From Symbiodinium kawagutii (Eukaryota; Sar; Dinophyceae; Suessiales; Symbiodiniaceae), in contig VSDK01010590.1 in assembly GCA_009767595.1 (NCBI GenBank), positions 110,862-174,861 of the forward strand: a DNA stretch of 64,000 nt, read 5' to 3'. Positions 49,592 to 58,694 of the stretch are shown piece by piece. The notes beneath the pieces are model-generated. The model was not told the DNA's origin, did not search any database, and worked only from the letters and a program-made list of their open reading frames with translations. The position numbers were made by a program, and so were the translations under genes. How positions within the stretch are numbered: the first letter of the stretch is position 1; every line of letters starts with the position of its first letter.

Positions 49592-49950
49592 TTCCTATGA
49601 CGCCAAATGGTGAACAAATGTTGACGATATGTGCCACGATGCACTTGTTTGGCGATTTTCACCTGTTTGAAGCACTGACGCTTGTTGTCAATGAGAACAC
49701 GAGTGGATGGAAGCAGGTGACGTTTCTTCCAAATCCTCTCAGTCCTTGGGGCAAGCATATTCACAGCTTGCTGCGCCATATGTTCAATGGTGTCCGCATG
49801 CGTGTGAACATCTGTTGTCCACAGGATTGGCGATATCATCTCATCCAATGTGACTTGTCCAACCCACGTTTTCAGCACGGTGCTCAGGGCACTTGGGTCA
49901 CTTTTGACCTGAGGTGGCCTAATACGTTGGGTCTTTGGCGCAGCTTGGAA
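49588..49950 (-). CDS. LINE endonuclease-RT linker after an in-frame TGA
   Basis: Same frame as the endonuclease ORF, open for 120 codons after its TGA: FQAAPKTQRIRPPQVKSD, later ERIWKKRHLLPSTRVLIDNK. It closes at a TGA that overlaps the ATG of the RT ORF. The simplest reading is that the TGA at 49951-49953 is a nonsense mutation and this is the C-terminal part of the endonuclease protein. Stop readthrough cannot be excluded. Confidence 0.6.
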   Translation of the reverse strand, partial: FQAAPKTQRIRPPQVKSDPSALSTVLKTWVGQVTLDEMISPILWTTDVHTHADTIEHMAQQAVNMLAPRTERIWKKRHLLPSTRVLIDNKRQCFKQVKIAKQVHRGTYRQHLFTIWRHRK

Positions 49951-52245
49951 TCAAAAAACACAGGATGTGACAGCATGATCCTCTCTGGTGAGAGTGATGT
50001 CAATATCGGCATCAATGAAGCTTCTTACACCGAAAGGTGCTATACGAAGAGGCAATGCAATGAAATCAATTCTGGCTTCATCTGTTCCATTGGGACACAC
50101 GAAGGTGGCTGCTGGGTCTTCGTGGTGTGCTTCAAATGTCGCTGGGAGAAAGAGTTGGTACTTCTGTAGGAAGGTGTGGAATCTCCTTCCTGTGTCACTT
50201 TCACGATCTGCCTGGTGTCCTCCAACTGAGGTGGAAAGTACACAACCAACCTTCCCATTGACATCTCCCAAGAACAGAATATCAAAGTCATTACACTTGC
50301 TCTGGAGAAGACTGTCGATGCGATCCCAATATGTTTGAGATTCCTGCATGGGTCTGTCACCATGTGGGGCGTGAGTGGTAACTAAAACCAGTCTGCAGCT
50401 GGGATGAACGAGCTTGACTATCAACGTGTTGGGGTCAGCAAAGACAACTCGAACATGATCCCGATGAAGCTTGATTTGTGGTGCAATCTGATGGCGTTTG
50501 GAGATCCACAATTGGATACCATCATGACCTCCATCAGTCGCATTTGCAGACACAATGGTATAAAACTCATTGTTGTCGGGAGGCCGTTTCCTCATTCGGG
50601 TTTCTTGTATGGCCACAAAGTGGTGTCCCGCCTCATCAAATTGGTACATCAATGCTTGACTTCTTGCATGGGAGTGACTTTGTTTATTCTTCATTTTCCC
50701 AAGCAAAGTCATGACGTTGGCGGATGCACACTTGATGGAAAAGGTGACTGGATCTTGATTCTGTGATTCGGATGGATCTTTACTGTCTTTAAATGCTGCC
50801 AGGTCAACTTGGTCTGGAAGTGTTGAGATGTGGCACATGTAGTCTCCAAATAGTTTGGGCACATCTGGTTTGCCTGTTTGCATTTCTTCCCAGAGCCAAA
50901 CTTGTTGAAAAAGTTTGGAGTCTTCATGACCGAGTAAATGCCACCATGCATGACAATCGGGGACCCTTTCTGGGTATTGGACTGCAAACTTCGCTAGACA
51001 GTCAGCAAGTTCGTTCCAGTATTCGCCTTGATGGGCTGGAGTGTACTCAAATCTTGCTGAATCAACGCCATGTCGGGCTTGGAGAATATGAACGCAGCTG
51101 CGCATCACTGATTGCCAATGCTTGTCGCTAGCCGTTCTCCAAAATCCACCTGCTTGATATCCTGTGACCTGGGCATCAAACATAAAAGTGAATTGGATAT
51201 CACCTTCTGAATAGGTCTGCATGTGCCATGTGCTGAGTTGGTTGGACCAAATGAGGGCCCAAATCATGGCTGCATGCTCTCCTTCAAATGCAAAGGTGGC
51301 ATCTGGAACTGATGTGCTGAGAAAACCGCAACAGTACATTCCATGGCGAGTTCTCATCAGGGCCACAATCCCTGCTCCTACACCTTTCTTTTTTGACTGA
51401 GACCCATCTGTGTAAAAGATGAATTCCAAGGGCACCTCGCCTTCCCAAGCCTCAAGCATCTCAACTTCAGGCCATGGCAGGTCGGGAGTTGCGAAATCTT
51501 CTGGCCAGTGGTCCCAAGTTGGAATCCAAATGTCACGGATGCGTTCAGCGCATAGGCGGACTAGTGAAAAGTCTACCCATGTGACATTTTGTTCTGGGAG
51601 TTGATCTTCCAAAAGGATTCTGCGACGGTGGATCAGTGAATCATGTGCATCTGATTGCGTCAGAACTTCTGGTCGCAGCTCATCTCTGAAAGTATGGGAA
51701 GTGGTTGGTACATCGCTACTTATGCTGTGGGATGTGGCAGTGCTTGGCAATTCGGGAGATCTACTTCTCTCTCGATGATTGATGGGTCGCATCTGAGTGG
51801 CGCAATGGACAGTGTATCCATAGCCATTCTGATTCAAGAAAGTGCGAGCATCTGGTGGAAAGGTGAACCATCCACGTTTCACTACATACTGACTTGGCCG
51901 ATTGGTTGGGTGAATTGCAGTCTCTACGATGTCGGATCCAGCTACCATTTCCGGCATGGAAAATGCTGACCTCGATCTTTGGGCATCTCCATTCTCATTG
52001 GTCCTATATACTGTAACCAAATTGGCTACCAGTTCTTCATGGAGGCCTTGCACGATGAGCACATGAGTTTTGATCTCATGTTCATATCTGACTGCTGGCG
52101 AGGGTGTCACCACAAAGAAGTCGACGAACTCACTAATGACCAAGGTCCCATCCCATGCTTGCATGATTTGCCTTTGCCATTGGTGTGGCGGGCCATTCAG
52201 CCGAACTCGTTTGCTACACGATGATGGCTGTGGTGGAGATACCAA
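49951..52245 (-). CDS. LINE ORF2: RNase H and endonuclease domains
   Basis: 764 codons from a TTG that is not a real start, since the frame is joined by a frameshift to the fragment upstream. Residues 10-51 are the second half of module 3 (HQWQRQIMQAWDG, FFVVTPSP). Residues 274-419 are a type I RNase H: FIFYTDGSQ (Asp280), GEHAAMIWAL (Glu323), FMFDAQV (Asp357), PAHQGEYWNELADCLAK (His405, Asp415). Residues 502-760 are an apurinic-type endonuclease: SANVMTLL, AIQETRM (Glu548), LFLGDVNGK (Asp661, Asn663), RIDFIAL (Asp727), REDHAVT (Asp756, His757). All expected catalytic residues of both domains can be seen. It ends in TGA at 49951, but the frame continues open beyond it. Confidence 0.9.
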   Translation of the reverse strand: MVSPPQPSSCSKRVRLNGPPHQWQRQIMQAWDGTLVISEFVDFFVVTPSPAVRYEHEIKTHVLIVQGLHEELVANLVTVYRTNENGDAQRSRSAFSMPEMVAGSDIVETAIHPTNRPSQYVVKRGWFTFPPDARTFLNQNGYGYTVHCATQMRPINHRERSRSPELPSTATSHSISSDVPTTSHTFRDELRPEVLTQSDAHDSLIHRRRILLEDQLPEQNVTWVDFSLVRLCAERIRDIWIPTWDHWPEDFATPDLPWPEVEMLEAWEGEVPLEFIFYTDGSQSKKKGVGAGIVALMRTRHGMYCCGFLSTSVPDATFAFEGEHAAMIWALIWSNQLSTWHMQTYSEGDIQFTFMFDAQVTGYQAGGFWRTASDKHWQSVMRSCVHILQARHGVDSARFEYTPAHQGEYWNELADCLAKFAVQYPERVPDCHAWWHLLGHEDSKLFQQVWLWEEMQTGKPDVPKLFGDYMCHISTLPDQVDLAAFKDSKDPSESQNQDPVTFSIKCASANVMTLLGKMKNKQSHSHARSQALMYQFDEAGHHFVAIQETRMRKRPPDNNEFYTIVSANATDGGHDGIQLWISKRHQIAPQIKLHRDHVRVVFADPNTLIVKLVHPSCRLVLVTTHAPHGDRPMQESQTYWDRIDSLLQSKCNDFDILFLGDVNGKVGCVLSTSVGGHQADRESDTGRRFHTFLQKYQLFLPATFEAHHEDPAATFVCPNGTDEARIDFIALPLRIAPFGVRSFIDADIDITLTREDHAVTSCVF

Positions 52246-52955
52246 GTCATGATTAGCGTCTCAAAGGAGTCATCATCTGGTTCCACTGATGAAGTTCTGT
52301 GTTGGATATCAAGGAGTCGTTGAACAAAGGGTGGATGACTCGATTCAGCAATCGGGTTCCTACTCTCTGCATCGATTCCTGCATATATGGTACGAGTGGG
52401 AGTGCTTTGCTTGGGAGATACATGCCCAAAGGACGGGATCAACACGGCCCCAGAAGGAGACAGCGGTTCCACATCCCAAGGGGAAATCATTTCCACAGCA
52501 GGGATCAACACGGCCTCACGAAGAGACTGCGGTTCCTCACATCTGTGGTGATTTGTTCGTTCATTTGACATGCTTCCAAAAGGCTCAATCCCAACCGTAG
52601 CTGAGGGGCTTGCTGAACAAGATTCTGTGTCCTGTTGATCTCGCATGTCCACAGATTGTCCTTCATCTATGGTGACATGGTTGGGTGAGCGCATGTCTAT
52701 ATCATCATCTGGGTCAATCCCGTTGACTTCAAGGACGATTCCCATTCCATTGTGGGTTGGAAATGGTTCGTTGTCAATGATCTGTCCTCGGTATGAGACT
52801 ATGCACTCATAGCTATCAAGGTTGCAATCATCAATCCGATTGGTATCGGCCAGCACACGTGGTTTGACGATCATCGTGGGTGCTAGGTGTGCCGAGTAGT
52901 GTGGTGGAGCATGCCGACCTACATCTGACACATGATAAGCACGGAAATGTGGCAA
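52197..52955 (-). pseudogene. LINE ORF2 fragment with acidic linker and module 3 start
   Basis: Frame-shifted continuation. It starts PHFRAYHVSDVGRHAPPHY, then an acidic, low-complexity region (DPDDDIDMRS) holding a 66-bp, 22-codon tandem repeat. It ends in FETLIMTWYLHHSHHR, the first half of module 3. A frameshift at about 52225-52235 joins it to CSKRVRLNGPP in the next ORF. The start codon listed is TTG and is not an initiator. Confidence 0.5.
52435..52560. repeat. 66-bp tandem repeat inside LINE ORF2
   Basis: GGGATCAACACGGCC occurs at 52435 and again at 52501, followed by related sequence with GCGGTTCC. The period is 22 codons, so the duplicate keeps the frame (AVLIPAVEM and AVLIPSFGH in the protein). 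Confidence 0.75.
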
Positions 52956-53640
52956 TGGTCTTTGGACAACCAGCAGGTGTCCTGCCCTTCAGTGGGGGCT
53001 TGGGGAGGACCAAATGGACATGTATGCCTCTTTCTGTGAAGCCAATCTTGTCCTGCCATGTTTCAATGATCTCATGTCTCCACTGAGCTGGGTCCTCTAG
53101 GAGTCGTGCTGCCCTGCCTTGTGTGCAATCTGCGAATCTATCACCATGGAGATAGAAGGTCATATAATATGCCACCGGTCCTTCCTCCAGTACCTCCGTT
53201 GCAGCATTTGCTGTCCATGATCGACGAAGATCCTCAAAGGAGTCAACATACATGGGGAATTCTGGGTGGCCGATGCTGGGTTCAACATCAAAACCTATAT
53301 CATCGTCAAGGATGTCATCACTTGATGCAGCACACGATCTTGCACAGGGTCTTGCTCGCTTCTGCATGAACGATGCATGATCAGGTCCATCAAAAGCAAA
53401 GTTCCTTTGTGTCACCTCTAAGAATGCATTCTTGTAGAACGCACCTGAAGCTGATTCAATTCGTTGTTCATTCGGGATAGGGATGGAGTTCATGAAAGTA
53501 CAGCACGTGAACATGTCTCTGCATATTCGATCTATTCCTGCAATTTCTTGCACAATGTCACCGCTGACCTGTCGAGGGAGTGAGCATGCCTGAAGCAAAA
53601 GGGCACCATGGTGGCCCTGAGCTGGTTGGGTGTAAATCAA
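52831..53640 (-). pseudogene. LINE ORF2 fragment, TW[FY]LxH module 2
   Basis: About 220 plausible codons, then frameshifted. The start given is a TTG inside the coding frame, not a true initiator. It includes an Asp-rich stretch (SSDDILDDDIGFDVE) and, at 52993-53163, MTFYLHGDRFADC, then ARLLEDPAQWRHEIIETW and HVHLVLPKPP. Near 52960-52975 the sensible frame changes to that of the following fragment (VVQRPLPHFRAYHVSD). Confidence 0.5.
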
Positions 53641-53656
53641 ACCACCAGTTCTACCT

Positions 53657-53956
53657 TCAAACCACTCCTGCTCGATGACAAGATTCGGTCCCTGATGTGC
53701 TAATTAAGCTGAGCAGGTCTTCAAAGAATGCAGAAACCTGGTTGACACGGATGGGAACATTAACATCACATAGATCCTGCCAAAAATGACAGAGTTCAGT
53801 TGTTCTCGTGTGTCTGCCTGCTTGGACAACCAGCAGACGAGGTTCAGGACATACACGATACATCCGATGGTTGAGGAACCATGTTGTGATTGTTGTTCCT
53901 TGTTCTATTGCATCAAGGCCAGGGAGAGCCGCATCCTGCGCCTTGTGTTGTTCTGG
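53657..53956 (-). pseudogene. LINE ORF2 fragment, TW[FY]LxH module 1
   Basis: In the frame continuing after the TAA: TWFLNHRMYRVCPEPR, then a stretch with FWQDLCDV. It matches the pattern T-W/F-F/Y-L-x-H, Cys, Arg, Trp-x-x-x-[IL] seen in modules 2 and 3. A frameshift near 53690-53700 moves the likely continuation (IEQEWFEGRTGGLIYTQPAQ) into the next fragment. Function unknown. Confidence 0.5.
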
Positions 53957-54291
53957 TTACTCACTTTCATGAATCGAAAACCTAATAGTTTCAGAAATTG
54001 TCCGACTTGGATGTTGGGCACCTTCTTGAACTGGAGCATCATTTTGGACTTCATACGCTAGAAGCATAGCATTGCACACTGCTTGAAATGGGTAGAGACA
54101 TCCATCTGCCGGTGTTGCAATGTGGTAGTCATTGTTGATCCAACGCGCACTTGTTGCATGATAAACATTAGTTGGAGTGGATTCCAAACTGCAATCATGA
54201 TAGACCTCAATGCCATCGAACCTGACTACCTTGGCATGATGAGGCACACGTGGCACATTCTCTGGTCGACATGTACCCACGCTGCCACCAC
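53957..54291 (-). pseudogene. LINE ORF2 5' part, frame broken at both ends
   Basis: After the ORF1 stop, protein-like sequence continues one frame over (PENVPRVPHHAKVVRFDGIE, then DGCLYPFQAVCNAMLLAYEV) until TAA at 53957-53959. The same frame goes on after this stop into the first TW[FY]LxH module, so the TAA looks like a single nonsense change. The join to ORF1 could be a frameshift or an original ORF1/ORF2 overlap. No domain recognised. Confidence 0.5.
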
Positions 54292-55431
54292 TCACGCTGA
54301 GCCATGCAATCCATGAGAACCAAGTGTAGCATCTGGTTCTCTTGAACGAGATCGCTTGGGTGATGGTTCCTTCACCTTGCCTTGATCGTCCTCTGTTTCC
54401 ATCTTGTCCGCTTCTAGATCTACCACTGCAACGGTCACCGCAGATAGACTTTTCTCGAGGAGTCCAGTTGCTTGTGCTTGCAGCTGTTCGAGATCTGGGG
54501 GATCCCCTTCTTCTGTCGGTTCTTGCTCCTCCACAGTCGGGAGCGCTTCCGTGGTGGCTCCAATTTGTACATTCAACTTCTGGATCTGGCTTCTGGCATC
54601 TGCAATTTCCTCCTTTGCTGATGCAATTCTCTTTTGATAACTGGTTTGTTGCTCTTCGAATTGTTGAAGTTGGGTCTTCCAAACTTCCATCTGCTGTGTC
54701 AAGTGCTTCTGCCATGATTTCCGATGACTGGATTGACTTTCCATGAGCGACTTGACAAGTTTCTGATTTTTGTCGAGCCTCGTTGTTGCTTTCCTCAGCT
54801 GCTGAATGGCCTGCGGTTGGTCTTGTGCATCTGTCTTTTTCTCGACGAGGACACGAAGCTCCACGGGCATCGTTGCAGTGTCTGGGAATGCGCTTCGAAC
54901 GGCCTGGAGCCATTCCTGATCCATCTGTTGAGATCCTTGCTTGTTGCTTGAATCTGAAGGATTGTTCCAAGGAGGAGGCATCTGTGGCATCTGGTAAGGG
55001 TTGTCGGAACCTGATGGCTTTGCGCCAGAATTCTCGGCTCCCTTCTTGTCCTTCTTCTCCTTCTTGGGTGGTCTCGATCTGGGCTTCTTCTTTTCCTTCT
55101 TCTCTTCTTGATGGGCATTCGGGTCTGTCCATTGCCATTCCTGATAGGTCCACCGTGGAGCATTTGGATAGGATTTTGTCGATGGCGATCTGTACTGAAA
55201 GCTGGGATCTGCATACTCCTCCCAAGATCCCCCACACTTCCCACAGAAGGCATCCTTTCCGCTCACTAAGTGGCCGCAGTCTGGTCCTGAACAGCGCCAC
55301 GAGGGGTATTGTTGCCTTTTCGCGCGCACTTCTCTCGCCATTTGAGCAGAGATGTTCGCGAGGAACGCCTGGTCTTGGCTGTGATGTCGGCTCAGTGTGG
55401 TTCTCAAGCGTTTCAAAGCTTGAGGTCGCAA
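54292..55431 (-). CDS. LINE ORF1: zinc-ribbon and coiled-coil protein
   Basis: 379 codons counted from a TTG. The frame is open back to a TGA at 55558-55560 and has no ATG before 55341, so the true start is unknown. In order: a basic N-terminus; a zinc ribbon with Cys47, Cys52, Cys63 and Cys66 (CSGPDC then FCGKCG); a stretch of Lys, Arg and Pro (residues 108-131); a Pro/Gln/Asn-rich linker; a predicted coiled coil over about residues 205-290; and an acidic tail ending in KRSRSRE. This fits a nucleic-acid-binding, self-associating ORF1 that would package the element RNA, as in other LINEs (inference). The frame stops at 54292 and likely coding continues in another frame. Confidence 0.7.
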   Translation of the reverse strand: MRPQALKRLRTTLSRHHSQDQAFLANISAQMAREVRAKRQQYPSWRCSGPDCGHLVSGKDAFCGKCGGSWEEYADPSFQYRSPSTKSYPNAPRWTYQEWQWTDPNAHQEEKKEKKKPRSRPPKKEKKDKKGAENSGAKPSGSDNPYQMPQMPPPWNNPSDSSNKQGSQQMDQEWLQAVRSAFPDTATMPVELRVLVEKKTDAQDQPQAIQQLRKATTRLDKNQKLVKSLMESQSSHRKSWQKHLTQQMEVWKTQLQQFEEQQTSYQKRIASAKEEIADARSQIQKLNVQIGATTEALPTVEEQEPTEEGDPPDLEQLQAQATGLLEKSLSAVTVAVVDLEADKMETEDDQGKVKEPSPKRSRSREPDATLGSHGLHGSA

Positions 55432-55557
55432 GACACAAAGTCCTGCTTTGTACAGCCACCACTGACGCCTTGCTGACGCCCTTCGGCGCCTTGCAGTTCT
55501 CCTCTGTGTTGGAGTGATCCTGAAAGAGAAGCACCCACAAGCACAGAGTCCACCAGG

Positions 55558-55696
55558 TCATACACAGCCAAGATGAAGGTCGCAGATGGGCCACCGCCCA
55601 AAAGAAACCCGCGGGCTATGGCGCAATCGCCCGCTAAGTTTTGGTCCTACGACTGGGAACGGGGCCACTGTTCACCAGCCGTCAGAGCCCAAACCG
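55558..55696 (-). other. LINE 5' leader
   Basis: From the 5' border (minus strand CGGTTTGGGCTCTGACGGCT) to the TGA that opens the ORF1 frame. It is GC-rich. I find no dinoflagellate spliced-leader relic. TTTCAG on the minus strand near 55525 could be a splice acceptor, so a spliced ORF1 start is possible. Confidence 0.45.
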
Positions 55697-55711
55697 TGAT
55701 AACCAATAATT
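55697..55711. repeat. Target-site duplication, right copy
   Basis: TGATAACCAATAATT, matching 45447-45461. It borders the 5' end of the element as read on the minus strand. Confidence 0.88.
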
Positions 55712-55795
55712 AACCATTTAACAATTAATAATGGTTCATGATGGTCAACCATGGCTTATTATCCATCAACCATTATTAGCCATTATTAACCCAAC
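55712..55795 (+). repeat. AACCATTATT short-word array, unit 3, right of LINE
   Basis: Continuation of the array split by the retrotransposon. It is followed by the acceptor-like CCCGCAG of the exon-like block at 55824. Confidence 0.6.
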
Positions 55796-55823
55796 TTAAG
55801 TAGTGAACTTTGATCACCCGCAG

Positions 55824-55910
55824 GTTGGGTGGTCAGGCCCACGGCAACGCTTCAAGGCCTGGACCTCTTAGCGCTGCTGTGCGTCCAGCGGCTGGGCGTG
55901 GCGAGTCCCG
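55824..55910 (+). CDS. Candidate internal exon, unit 3
   Basis: Follows ACCCGCAG and ends AGTCCCG|GTATCG: 87 bp, two bases plus 28 codons plus one base, the same entry and exit phases as unit 2. It reads WVVRPTA, then TLQGLDLLALLCVQRLGVA and SP. Third-position-only change against unit 2 and in-frame indels favour coding. It lies 113 bp beyond the LINE insertion, which would sit in the preceding intron in antisense. Confidence 0.45.
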
Positions 55911-58694
55911 GTATCGTGGCTGCCTAGGCCGGGGCACTGTGGCAGGGAAGGGCGCCGGGTCGATGGGAGAATGGATGGAACTTCCAGGGTCTATTGGGTG
56001 AATGATTAACATTGATTTAACTATCATCCATTGGTTATTGACTAATAACAATGATAAAGGATTAATGGATTTATCGTACTGATGATTAACTAGTGATTTA
56101 TTATCAATAATGGCTCATCAATCATTCTGATAATGCTTATTGAGTTATGTTCAGGTGATTCCTAGTGCAGTGTTCCCTGGTTCGTCCAGTGATTGGTTTT
56201 CACCACCCACCTGCAAGCGGCAAGCAATTCGCCTTGGAAAATCAGCGCTTTGCCAAGTTGGAAACCAACTTACGTACAAGGGTTGATGCCTTCGTCGTGT
56301 CTGACTGTTCTGGATGACCATTCTCGGCATCGGTGTATGCATTTATAGAGTATGAGGTTAGCCCCACACCAGCTGCCACATTTCATGACAGCTGTTTCTC
56401 ACTGAGCAGATGTATTTTCCATGGCTCAGGGTTGTCAAGTGGCTGTGGATCAATGCCCCGTGCCCCCGGCGAGCATCCCAGAAATGACCAAACTAGTCAA
56501 GCTATTTTGATGCTCACCTGCCTTTTTGGATGGCTAAAATTGACGCAGAACCAAATCCCAAACCCATTGGTGTCCCTTTTTTCCCATCAAAAAACGAGAG
56601 CTTCTTGTTGCCGTGGCCACCAGGCGATTCGGATGAGCTGGCTGAGGATCTGTGAGTCCAGGCAGGGGGATGAGTCACGTGACTTCTGGGGCGGTTCGCG
56701 CTCTTGATGATTGATCATGGAGCGATGTACTTGTGGATAATGCTGGATGATAGCAAATAAGTCAGGTTGTTGGTTTTGGTTGGTAGTTGTCAATGAGTAA
56801 TGATTCAAAATGGTCGAGAATCGTGAACGAATCATGGCTAATAATGATGATAAAAGGGTACAATGGTGGCTTCATGCGGGCTAGTAATGGGCAGCCAGCA
56901 GCAAACACTATGCGGTTGCCAATAAAGACCTAACGCCACGCGACCACAACCCTACCATTGAAGCTAGTTTAATTGTTTGACCCCCATGTGAACAATAGCC
57001 TATTCATGAACTGTTGAAGGCAATCATTACAGTGATGGCTCACATGGTCAACAAGTGGCTGATGTCAGTGATCAATCAACATGGGCCATGAATAGTTAAT
57101 TATGGGAATTGCCAAAGACAATCAACTGTAACTTTAGCCATGAGCATCAAGAATAATCCACCAATGCTTCGCCATGGGTATCACCATAGGCGAAAGGTCC
57201 TAGTGAATCTAGTGATGCCCTGTCCGCCATGGCTGTCCGCCCTGGCTGTCCGCCATTGGGCCATGGCTGTCGCAATGGGCTTCACAGGGAGACCGGTTGA
57301 TCAAAAACTGAGCTTCAAAGGTGGTGAGGAAAGAGGGCAGGATGGTGGTTTGATTATTATCCCTAGTAATTGCCAACAAATGGTTGGTTCACAAGCATTT
57401 GTTCATAGGGGTTGAAACCACCAACCAGCACAGTTATATAATGGATTATGATGACCAAATCGATCATAAAACCATCACAACCAGATGATTTGGTGGGATT
57501 TTATCATCGATGCGATGTCGCCTGGATTTCCCTAACCAGTTGGGTCAGTACTCGTAAACAAATTTGTGAACTTATCCAACTCTATATTTCATGGCGGCTA
57601 TGATGACTCGTATATTCCCATCATATTTCATCCCTTCTCGCATAAAACGACCCGTTGCGTCATTGCACCCGACTGTTCCTCCATGGTGGTTTCCACACTC
57701 TGAAAGACGTCACCGTTTGTGAGGTTGGAAGGTGCACGTGAGTGCGAACAACCCAGCGCTTCCTGCCCCGCTTAGTTGAATAAAACCTATGTAGTTGGTC
57801 AATGTTGGTCATGATGCCGAGGCCTCAAACTTATCGCAATCTATACTTGGTCATCGTTGAATGTTGTATCCTGTGATTAAGAAACGATTCAAACGCTGCA
57901 GATTTGCGTTCAACAATTTTGGACGCCGCCAGGTCACCAAACTTGATGCGATTGACCAGTGACTTCTCTTGTGGGACCTGATGAGGGCCATCACCATGCG
58001 AATCCGCACGGGAGGCAAACGGATAAGTCGGCAGCAAAATGAGGCATTCAGAGCTTGCCTCGCAACTAGGCCAAAGCACATTGTTTAGCACCTGGATTCG
58101 CAGACTCAACTATCTAGCGCAGCATGCCCATCTTTGCAGCGCGTAAATGCAAGGTAAATGCAACAAGAGTCTTTTCGTCCCAATTCGAGGCAGAGAGATA
58201 CAAATAAATCTGTTTGCGCCAGTTTCCTCACTCCAGAGAGAAGTGCAGTGAAGAGAGGATACTCCCTGCCCAGGGGCATCCCCACACACCTTTCCCTATT
58301 CGGCGTTTTTTTGTGCAAGGGCGTGACAGAGGTCTTCCTTTCTGCTTTTCCCAGCTTGATGTCAAATGACACGAACCTGCTGGGCCATGCCTGTGGCCTG
58401 CATCGATTGCGATTGTTTCACCATCCAAAATCTTCACTGTGGTTGATTTCATCATTCAATGCATGCCCCAAAACAATTCTAATCGCACCCCCCAATATCC
58501 CTAAAGTCCCGTCCCACCTATGTGCTACCTGGTACCTGTACTGTAACAAGATCTTAGGACGCGGAGATATCTTGATTCAAATCAGAGCAGTTGCTAAAGG
58601 AGCTGTGCCACACTCTTTGGTGTCGGTTGGAATGCTTGCCTGCCCAGCAGATTCGACAGCCGTGAAGTTGACAATGGCCTAAATTGACCATGCC
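55911..58694. other. Unrecognised DNA between the exon-like block and the 361-bp repeats, unit 3
   Basis: Counterpart of 12181-15300. The hairpin element found in units 1 and 2 is missing near 57550. Frames in about 57590-58680 are not conserved by codon position between units. No gene called. Confidence 0.35.

Larger units (their letters stand above)
45462..55696 (-). mobile_element. LINE-type (non-LTR) retrotransposon
   Basis: A 10,235-bp minus-strand insertion in the short-word array of unit 3. It has a 15-bp direct duplication on both sides, no long terminal repeats and a short A-rich 3' end (AATGGAAAA next to the duplication), as expected of target-primed reverse transcription. Coding order on the minus strand: zinc-ribbon and coiled-coil ORF1; triple TW[FY]LxH module; RNase H; endonuclease; RT with C2H2 finger; methyltransferase-like ORF3. 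A 5' leader of about 140 bp before the first open frame and a 66-bp 3' end suggest a near full-length copy. Two in-frame stops and three or more frameshifts in the middle third mean this copy cannot make its whole polyprotein. The clade is not assigned. Confidence 0.92.

Noticed and set aside
53957..55594. A 545-codon minus-strand frame overlapping ORF1
   Set aside because: Its upstream two thirds are the out-of-frame reading of the zinc-ribbon and coiled-coil ORF1 and look like shadow (Ser/Arg-rich, no domain). Only the part after 54292 is protein-like and is annotated separately.
55660..55696. Possible spliced-leader relic at the 5' end of the LINE
   Set aside because: The minus-strand start CGGTTTGGGCTCTGACGG shares only short words with the dinoflagellate spliced leader (which ends TTTTGGCTCAAG). 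There is no convincing alignment here, and I noticed no copy elsewhere in the window.
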